In this document: one piece after another, positions 6,755-10,933 of the stretch | Position numbering within the stretch: position 1 is the first letter of the stretch | Layout: each line of letters begins with the position of its first letter | Assembly: GCA_021806865.1 (NCBI GenBank) | Contig: JAKAPU010000082.1 | Span: 1 to 10,933, forward strand | DNA length: 10,933 bases | Direction of reading: 5' to 3' | Source: an archaeon | GTDB taxonomy: Archaea > Thermoproteota > Nitrososphaeria > Nitrososphaerales > CADDZS01 | Program-made: the position numbers and the translations under genes | The notes under the pieces: generated by a model | Told to the model about the DNA's origin: nothing | Database searches by the model: none | Seen by the model: only the letters and a program-made list of their open reading frames with translations

Positions 6755-7435
6755 TTATCAGGTGCGATACCGTCAAGATAAGGCTGATGGCACTCTTCCC
6801 TTGAACGTCTCATGAGGACGCATGTGGTTATACCAATATGCGAACAGGTGGAGGAATCTATCAATTCGCTCGATAGCCCTTGATGGATCTCTAATCGGAA
6901 AATTGTTGAAGAATCTCCTTGTCCTCTGCTTGAATGTTCGATACCATCTTTCAATGTAGTTCCTGAAGCCGAACGTCCTCTGGATGTTGCACAGACCGAG
7001 TGACTGGAACGCGTATTTGTACCACGGTGCATGGTCCGTGATCACTACTGGCGTGCTCCTGCAGGATTTGAGAGACTGTTTAACCACGTTGATTGTGGAG
7101 AGGGATGATATCGACCTGCTTGCGAGCGAGGAGACGACCTCTCTTCGTTCGAGATCTAGGCATATTGTAACAAATGCCATCTTTCCATTTCTCTTCACCT
7201 TGGTCTCATCCAGCAGAATTGCGTCCCTCTCCTTCTTCCGAGCTAGTTTCTTTCTTGCGAAAGCTTCCTCAAATTTTAGCATCCACTGCCTGATTGATTC
7301 CTTGCTGACCCTGAATTTCCTCGCTATCACTCTTAGCGACAGCCCTTCCATGTAGAGCCTGATAGCTTCAGCTTTGATTTCCCTTGAAACCTTATTTCTC
7401 ACGAAAGATCTTACGGTCGAGTGTGGCTAGGTCGA
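6744..7435 (-). mobile_element. Probable IS6-like insertion sequence (boundaries tentative)
   Basis: The transposase gene implies a small insertion sequence of about 700 bases. ACTCATCTT at 6735-6743 and ACTCGTCTT at 7436-7444 are near-identical (8 of 9 bases) and bracket the gene at a suitable distance, so they could be an aged target duplication. IS6 elements usually make 8-base duplications, which fits. Terminal inverted repeats were not evident; a weak inverted match (CCGTCAAGAT near 6770-6779 against CCGTAAGAT near 7408-7416) suggests other possible ends. The element, if real, separates pilin C from its original upstream region. Confidence 0.4.
6773..7402 (-). CDS. IS6-like DDE transposase
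   Basis: 209 residues from GTG at 7402. Residues about 6-45 form a helix-turn-helix DNA-binding region (SREIKAEAIRLYMEGLSLR, then VIARKFRVSKESIRQWMLKF). The catalytic DDE triad is visible: D in LLDETKVKRNGK, D in VVITDHAPWYKYA, and E in NYIERWYRTFKQRTRRF, followed by FFNNFP, an order typical of IS6/IS240-type elements including archaeal ones. Length is near the family's usual 210-240 residues and no key residue is missing, so it may be active. An in-frame TAG at 7427-7429 limits any extension. It sits inside the pilin-like gene block in the same orientation. I could not find convincing terminal inverted repeats. Confidence 0.88.
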   Translation of the reverse strand: MRNKVSREIKAEAIRLYMEGLSLRVIARKFRVSKESIRQWMLKFEEAFARKKLARKKERDAILLDETKVKRNGKMAFVTICLDLERREVVSSLASRSISSLSTINVVKQSLKSCRSTPVVITDHAPWYKYAFQSLGLCNIQRTFGFRNYIERWYRTFKQRTRRFFNNFPIRDPSRAIERIDRFLHLFAYWYNHMRPHETFKGRVPSALS

Positions 7436-7439
7436 ACTC

Positions 7440-7477
7440 GTCTTCCGTATGTTTCGTCACCAAAAACATTGGAAGAC
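7440..7477. promoter_or_regulatory. Imperfect hairpin in the gap between transposase and pilin B
   Basis: GTCTTCC (7440-7446) pairs with GGAAGAC (7471-7477), and inside it ATGTTT (7449-7454) pairs with AAACAT (7464-7469). The result is a 13-base-pair stem with a small bulge and a nine-base loop. It lies about 25 bases after the pilin B stop. No T-tract follows either arm, so a classical terminator is not clear; it could be a processing or termination structure at the pilin B 3' end, or a site tied to the insertion sequence. Confidence 0.45.
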
Positions 7478-7502
7478 AGTTCCCCGGCCATATCCATTTC
7501 CC

Positions 7503-7997
7503 TTATCTGGCCGCTATCTCAGGTGCAACGAAAAAGTAGTAAGGCCCCATGTCAGTTACGAGTGTAATGTTGTAACCTGCATTGTTTTGAGGAACGCCCT
7601 GCAGACTGACTGTCACATCGTAGAGCCCTCCTGGAGCAATCTGGGTCGCACCGTTGCATGTCCCGCTCTGGTCAAACTCGCAAACAGAAGGTTGGTTATT
7701 GGCGGGCTCGTTGTTTACGGCGCTAGCTTGCACCGTGACAGGCTCGTGTCCATAGTCGCTGACGTAAATATTTGCGGTCTTCCCTTGAATGTATGAATAA
7801 GGGCTGGAAAGTAGCGCGAGTTGTTCCTTTGCTGCCTTGTTTGCCTCGTTGCTCAAGTTTCCTGAAGAGGACGAAAGTGCAGGAGCATATGCAGACCACA
7901 CAGCAGCCGAGAGAGTGACAACTATGATCAGAAGAATTAGGGCGCCAAGTATTTCAGAAATTGCGGTCCTCTCGCTCCTTATTCTGAGCAGCATCAT
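7503..7997 (-). CDS. Type IV pilin-like protein B
   Basis: 164 residues from ATG at 7997 (a second ATG follows at once). The N-terminus is a class III signal: RIRSERTA, then ISEILGALILLIIVVTLSAA, with cleavage expected near the R/T-A-I junction. The mature protein has the conserved N-terminal hydrophobic helix and then a Ser/Asn/Ala-rich beta-type domain with one cysteine pair (CEFDQSGTC). Unlike its neighbours it seems to have a short leader: the TATA-like TTTTAAGT lies about 36 bases before the start, and AGAGG at 8005-8009 sits seven bases before the ATG as a plausible ribosome binding site. It is the second gene of the pilin-like block, 61 bases after pilin A. Filament subunit or minor pilin is inferred; it is not clearly an archaellin. 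Confidence 0.8.
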   Translation of the reverse strand: MMLLRIRSERTAISEILGALILLIIVVTLSAAVWSAYAPALSSSSGNLSNEANKAAKEQLALLSSPYSYIQGKTANIYVSDYGHEPVTVQASAVNNEPANNQPSVCEFDQSGTCNGATQIAPGGLYDVTVSLQGVPQNNAGYNITLVTDMGPYYFFVAPEIAAR

Positions 7998-8027
7998 GTC
8001 CTAGCCTCTTATGTAGATTCGCTACGT

Positions 8028-8037
8028 GACTTAAAAC
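8028..8037 (-). promoter_or_regulatory. TATA box for pilin B
   Basis: The minus strand reads GTTTTAAGTC. With the usual TATA-to-start distance, transcription would begin near 8008-8011, leaving a leader of about 12 bases that contains AGAGG just before the ATG at 7997. It lies in the 61-base gap after pilin A, so pilin B can have its own transcript. Confidence 0.5.
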
Positions 8038-8058
8038 GAGGAATATTGAGGTCAAGAA

Positions 8059-8634
8059 TCAATTTGCAACAACGTTTACTGTATCGGAGTATCCGTTGCG
8101 AGAAGACGCACTCTGGACAATAACGGGATACGATTGACCGGAGGTCACTTTGAGCACGCCGCTTTGGACCACGAAATTGAAGCCCGAGGGAGAAGTTGAG
8201 ATAACGGAAGGTACATCACCATTTGGTCCGAACACGGTAACGCTCACGGCCTCAGATGCGCTCACTACCTTTGAACCTGTAGAGACGACGAGCGTTCTCC
8301 CTCCATCTCCCTCAAGAGTTATCGACAGCGGAACAGCCACCGTCCCGCTGTTCAGCACACTGATTTCGAAATATACAGAGCCGCCACCTGAGGAAAGCAT
8401 GCTTGAGGTCACTGTAAGGCTTGCTTCTGTGCGGCCGGTATTCATGTATCCCGCTGCTATAGAGTAGGCAAGTGCGGCTGCGGTGATCGTGATCGCCATG
8501 AGAACAATCGTCGTGACGATGTTTGAAACAGCCCTTGTCTTGATTTTCAGCTTCTTATCACGCCCCTGGAAATCAAGCCATCTCGCAAATCTCCCCCAAC
8601 TCACAGAAGCCTTGGGCATCCATTTGTCGATCAT
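8059..8634 (-). CDS. Type IV pilin-like protein A
   Basis: 191 residues from ATG at 8634. The class III signal is KKLKIKTRAVSN followed by IVTTIVLMAITITAAALAYS (about residues 39-58); cleavage is expected near R34-A35. The basic leader of about 34 residues is longer than usual for archaeal prepilins. The mature part is a Ser/Val/Gly-rich beta domain (SVYFEISVLNSGTVAVPLSI and similar strands) with no cysteine. The frame is open further upstream to 8916, but that extension lies over the divergent methyltransferase gene and beyond the promoter, so I reject it. ATG 8634 is chosen because a TATA element is centred 24 bases upstream; ATG at 8619 is an alternative. First gene of the minus-strand pilin-like block. 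Confidence 0.8.
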   Translation of the reverse strand: MIDKWMPKASVSWGRFARWLDFQGRDKKLKIKTRAVSNIVTTIVLMAITITAAALAYSIAAGYMNTGRTEASLTVTSSMLSSGGGSVYFEISVLNSGTVAVPLSITLEGDGGRTLVVSTGSKVVSASEAVSVTVFGPNGDVPSVISTSPSGFNFVVQSGVLKVTSGQSYPVIVQSASSRNGYSDTVNVVAN

Positions 8635-8650
8635 CGTTTGGATGTAACAA

Positions 8651-8664
8651 CTACATTTAACGAG
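8651..8664. promoter_or_regulatory. Shared divergent TATA element for pilin A and the methyltransferase
   Basis: CTACATTTAACGAG is centred near 8657. It lies about 24 bases from the pilin A ATG (8634) on the minus strand and about 23 from the methyltransferase GTG (8680) on the plus strand. ATTTAA/TTAAAT reads as a TATA core both ways, so the 45-base gap could drive two leaderless transcripts. Confidence 0.5.
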
Positions 8665-8679
8665 GCCTGAGATATCAAA

Positions 8680-9378
8680 GTGGAGAGGGAGAAAGATTTG
8701 TTGCCTTCTCCGTCCTTCATGTATGAAACGCAGATGCTTTCTCCAAGGATAGAACCATTTGAGGCTCATACAATAGAGTACGAAAAATGGTTTGACAATC
8801 ATGCAAAAGTGTACGAATCTGAATTGCAGGCGATACGAACGGTCCTCCCAAAGTTTGATCGGGGCCTTGAGATAGGAGTTGGGACAGGCCGATTCTCGCA
8901 ACCCTTCGGGATTCAAAATGGAGTGGAGCCTGCAAGAAACGCATTGAAACTCGCAGCATCGAGCGGAATCGAGGTTGTCGATGGGGTCGGGGAAGCTTTG
9001 CCGTATCGCAGCGAGAGCTTTGATCTTGCTTTGATTGTTACGTCGATATGTTTCTTTTCAAATGTCAGCCTCTCCTTGAGGGAATCTTACAGGATTCTCA
9101 AACACGGAGGATCCTTGGTAATTGGATTTGTTGACAAAGACAGTGAGCTTGGGAAGATGTACCAGGAGAGGAGCGAGGAAAGTCCATTCTACAGCAGTGC
9201 GAATTTCTATGGAGCTAGTGAACTCAAGGAACTTGTATTGAGGGTCGGGTTTGTGGATCTCGTTCCTGTTCAAACGGTATTCAAGAGCTTGAACGAGATA
9301 AACGCAGTTGAGCCAGTTAAGCAAGGGTACGGCGAAGGTTCCTTTGTAGTGCTAAGGTCGAGAAAGCCCTCTAGTTGA
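8680..9378 (+). CDS. Class I SAM-dependent methyltransferase (Methyltransf_11 type)
   Basis: 232 residues from GTG at 8680. After a 25-residue leader the protein shows PFEAHTIEYEKWFDNHAKVY, a common opening of this methyltransferase group, then motif I LEIGVGTGRF (63-72) for SAM binding, GVEPA (81-85) following it, GEALPYRSESFDLALIVTSI (about 104-123) as motif II, and RILKHGGSLVIGFVDK (138-153) as motif III. The C-terminal part (about 160-225) forms the usual lid and final strands. Substrate is not predictable; small molecules or quinone-like acceptors are typical of the group. The GTG start is supported by a TATA element 23 bases upstream; ATG at 8719 or 8737 would still keep the domain intact. 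It converges on the amidohydrolase remnant with a nine-base gap. Confidence 0.85.
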   Translation: MEREKDLLPSPSFMYETQMLSPRIEPFEAHTIEYEKWFDNHAKVYESELQAIRTVLPKFDRGLEIGVGTGRFSQPFGIQNGVEPARNALKLAASSGIEVVDGVGEALPYRSESFDLALIVTSICFFSNVSLSLRESYRILKHGGSLVIGFVDKDSELGKMYQERSEESPFYSSANFYGASELKELVLRVGFVDLVPVQTVFKSLNEINAVEPVKQGYGEGSFVVLRSRKPSS

Positions 9379-9387
9379 ATCGTAGGA

Positions 9388-9663
9388 TCATTCGAGCTCA
9401 TCATATGGGATGTCTTCAAGAGCTACGCATGACATGGGCAAGCTAAAGCTCATATGAACGTGAGAATTAATCAGACCAGGTATGACCAGTTTGTGTTTGC
9501 CTTCAAAAACCTGTTCGGCTGTGGGGTAGCGTTTTGCAATGTCCTCCGCAGGACCAAAATCTTTGATTATTCCACCCTCGACGTACAATGATTGACCAGT
9601 CAAGATCTGAACGGTTCCTGTGACCGTCAACAGCGTTACATTTCTGATTAGGATTGAATTCAC
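9388..9663 (-). pseudogene. Amidohydrolase N-terminal remnant
   Basis: A 91-residue frame from GTG at 9663 matches the start of the metal-dependent amidohydrolase superfamily: an N-terminal beta-sandwich strand set (ILIRNVTLLTVTG, SLYVEGGIIKDFGP) followed by LVIPGLINSHVHMSFSL, where H68 and H70 are the first two metal ligands. Family members normally continue for about 300-370 residues, carrying the TIM barrel and remaining ligands. Here the frame stops after ALEDIPYDELE and the methyltransferase gene begins on the other strand nine bases later, so the catalytic barrel is gone. Deletion with a new stop is the likely history. A TATA-like GGATAAAAG lies 25 bases before the GTG, so the remnant may still be transcribed. 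A functional short protein is unlikely but not excluded. Confidence 0.7.
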
Positions 9664-9683
9664 AGTCTGGGGGTATCTCTGTT

Positions 9684-9693
9684 GCTTTTATCC
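9684..9693 (-). promoter_or_regulatory. TATA box for the amidohydrolase remnant
   Basis: The minus strand reads GGATAAAAGC, centred about 25 bases before the GTG at 9663, again the leaderless spacing. A preserved promoter in front of a truncated gene suggests fairly recent decay. Confidence 0.5.
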
Positions 9694-9729
9694 GCTGTGC
9701 AAACACATGCAATCATCATCGCTCACAAC

Positions 9730-9740
9730 CAATAAGTAAG
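9730..9740 (+). promoter_or_regulatory. Possible TATA box for the ornithine cyclodeaminase family gene
   Basis: CAATAAGTAAG is centred about 21 bases before the GTG at 9755. It is a weak match and slightly close, but is the only AT-rich candidate at about this distance in the 91-base divergent gap. Confidence 0.3.
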
Positions 9741-9754
9741 CAAAAGAAAAACGA

Positions 9755-10870
9755 GTGAATAGTTTGGTCCTTCTACTTTCTGATAGTGATTGCAGATCTG
9801 CAATTGATATGAAACAATCTATTGAAGTAATTCGTCAGGCATTTGTCTCCGATGGGAAAGAGCAGACCTCCTCTATTCCTCGATCCCGAATCTACTTGCG
9901 TGGAGAGCAGAGCGACGAAGATTTCTGGCTCAATGTCAAAGCTGGTGCAATCTCAAACACTGGTTATAGCGCAATCAGAGTCGATGGTGGTTTGACAAAA
10001 TCGCTTCAGGGAGACAGGGTTGATGTTTCGAGGAAGTCTGGTTTGGTCTTTCTCTACAGTCTTCGGACAGGCGAATTGCTCGCAATATTCCATAATGACT
10101 ACCTACAAAAGCTGAGGGTCGGCGCGACAACTGCAGTTGCAACGGACGCGCTGGCAAATCCGGAAGTGAAGAACATGGCGATACTCGGATCAGGGCGACA
10201 AGCAAGGTCGAACCTAGATGCTGTATGCTCGGTCAGGCGACCGACCAATGAAATTCGCGCGTACAGCCCGAACAGAGATCACTTGGCGAGATTTTGTCTT
10301 GAGATGAGTGCTCAGCTTGGCCAGAAGGTGACTCCTTGCAATTCCTCGTCGGAAGCAGTGAAAGACGCAGACATAGTCACCGTCGCCACAAATTCGAAGA
10401 CCCCGACATGCAAAGGCGCAGATCTCTCTCCCAACGCGCACGTAAACTCGATCCTGAGCAGTGACCGGTTGATTCAGGGAAAAGATGTAGACGACGCAAC
10501 ATACGAAAGAGCTGACATCATCGTCGTGAATTCAAGAAACCAGATATATTTGGACGATCAGCATCCACTTCGCGAACTTTCGGACTCTCCAAGGAATGGC
10601 AAGAGAATAGTCGAGCTGGGAGATTTGCTCGTCTCAAAAAACGAAGGAAGGCTGTCGTGGGATGATTTTACTTTGTACGACAACAACGTAGGTATGGGAA
10701 TTCAATTCACGGCAGTGTGCGGTTACGTCTTTAACAGGGCCATTGAGATGAACCTTGGCAAAGAATGGCCAAATGACCTCTTTGACTTGAATGTCTACAG
10801 ATCGGGCCAAGCCGACATCGGCAATAGTTACAATGCTTTTGGAAAAGATACATACAAGAGCAGCATCTGA
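9755..10870 (+). CDS. Ornithine cyclodeaminase / mu-crystallin family protein
   Basis: 371 residues from GTG at 9755; family members usually have about 310-350, and the excess is mostly a C-terminal tail after residue 345. Family features are: WLNVKAGAI with K62 as the likely substrate-contacting lysine, LQKLRVGATTAVATDALA (R121) at the active site, the Rossmann NAD(P) motif AILGSGRQARSNLDAV (GSGRQA 145-150), DADIVTVATNS (205-213), AHVNSILSSDRL (228-239), ADIIVVNSRNQ (253-263) and NNVGMGIQFTAVCGYVFNRA near the end. The family includes ornithine cyclodeaminase, archaeal alanine dehydrogenase and imine or ketimine reductases, so the exact reaction cannot be stated. The region that normally reads like HVNAIGAD is altered to HVNSILSSD. 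It is divergent from the amidohydrolase remnant. Confidence 0.87.
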   Translation: MNSLVLLLSDSDCRSAIDMKQSIEVIRQAFVSDGKEQTSSIPRSRIYLRGEQSDEDFWLNVKAGAISNTGYSAIRVDGGLTKSLQGDRVDVSRKSGLVFLYSLRTGELLAIFHNDYLQKLRVGATTAVATDALANPEVKNMAILGSGRQARSNLDAVCSVRRPTNEIRAYSPNRDHLARFCLEMSAQLGQKVTPCNSSSEAVKDADIVTVATNSKTPTCKGADLSPNAHVNSILSSDRLIQGKDVDDATYERADIIVVNSRNQIYLDDQHPLRELSDSPRNGKRIVELGDLLVSKNEGRLSWDDFTLYDNNVGMGIQFTAVCGYVFNRAIEMNLGKEWPNDLFDLNVYRSGQADIGNSYNAFGKDTYKSSI

Positions 10871-10872
10871 CT

Positions 10873-10933
10873 TTGCGGCATGGAAACATCGTGCTGGATG
10901 AAAAGATGAACCAAGGCATGCTTGATCTCAGGA
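10873..10933 (+). CDS. Possible start of a downstream gene (partial)
   Basis: From TTG at 10873, two bases after the previous stop, a frame LRHGNIVLDEKMNQGMLDLR stays open to the right edge. It could be the start of a cotranscribed gene, or an internal ATG at 10906 could be the start. Twenty codons are too few to identify a family, and the other frames in this stretch close quickly. Confidence 0.25.
   Translation, partial: MRHGNIVLDEKMNQGMLDLR

Noticed and set aside
6741..6776. Pilin C starting at TTG 6776 and overlapping the transposase stop by four bases
   Set aside because: The overlap looks like translational coupling, but the extra residues (TVSHLIIDRIK) are not prepilin-like and probably come from the insertion sequence; ATG 6740 or 6734 gives a normal class III leader.
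6765..7419. Insertion sequence terminal repeats from CCGTCAAGAT (left) and CCGTAAGAT (right, inverted)
   Set aside because: The match needs gaps, is short and has no matching target duplication outside it, so it was not used to set the element's ends.
4597..8634. Archaellum (archaellin) operon
   Set aside because: The proteins have class III signals but no archaellin-typical domain that I can recognise, they differ strongly in length and composition, and no archaellum accessory genes are adjacent.
8635..8916. N-terminal extension of pilin A reading through the divergent methyltransferase gene
   Set aside because: The frame is open on the minus strand up to 8916, but the encoded residues do not look like a prepilin leader, they overlap a well-supported gene on the other strand, and the TATA element at 8651-8664 lies inside the extension.

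Overview
The window looks like a chromosomal segment of an archaeon. The evidence is four proteins with archaeal class III (type IV pilin/archaellin) signal peptides, AT-rich TATA-like boxes placed about 24 bases before several start codons (leaderless transcripts), frequent GTG/TTG starts, an IS6-like transposase of archaeal type, and a protein built from 'PLPSSIQWCVTFNG'-style surface domains common in archaeal secreted proteins. A Nitrososphaeria/thaumarchaeal-type host is my guess from overall style; nothing here proves the lineage.

Layout. (1) Positions 1-1803, minus strand: a polytopic membrane protein cut by the left edge. It joins an unassigned three-helix N-terminal segment, a DedA/SNARE-associated domain and a PAP2 phosphatase domain, suggesting lipid phosphate handling. 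(2) Positions 1892-4483, plus strand and divergent from the first gene: a P2-type cation-transporting ATPase with a complete catalytic core, unusual residues in its ion-site helices and an uncertain start. (3) Positions 4597-8634, minus strand: a block of four genes whose products each start with a class III signal peptide. These are three small pilin-like proteins and one 553-residue protein ending in an aromatic repeat region with PGYY/PGYW turns. An IS6-like transposase gene interrupts the block between the second and third pilin genes. (4) Positions 8680-9378, plus strand: a class I SAM-dependent methyltransferase, divergent from the first pilin gene and possibly sharing one TATA element with it. 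(5) Positions 9388-9663, minus strand: an amidohydrolase remnant that stops just after its first metal-binding HxH motif. (6) Positions 9755-10870, plus strand: an ornithine cyclodeaminase/mu-crystallin family enzyme, divergent from the remnant, followed by a possible start of another gene at the right edge.

The most coherent system is region 3: probably a surface filament or adhesin locus in which small pilins could form or prime a fibre and the large aromatic-repeat protein could be a tip or adhesive subunit. No assembly ATPase, membrane platform protein or prepilin peptidase gene lies in the window, so assembly would depend on genes elsewhere. The remaining genes look like ordinary accessory metabolism and membrane functions with no clear link to the filament locus. 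No gene-free stretch exceeds 300 bases, and I saw no tRNA, rRNA or CRISPR array.
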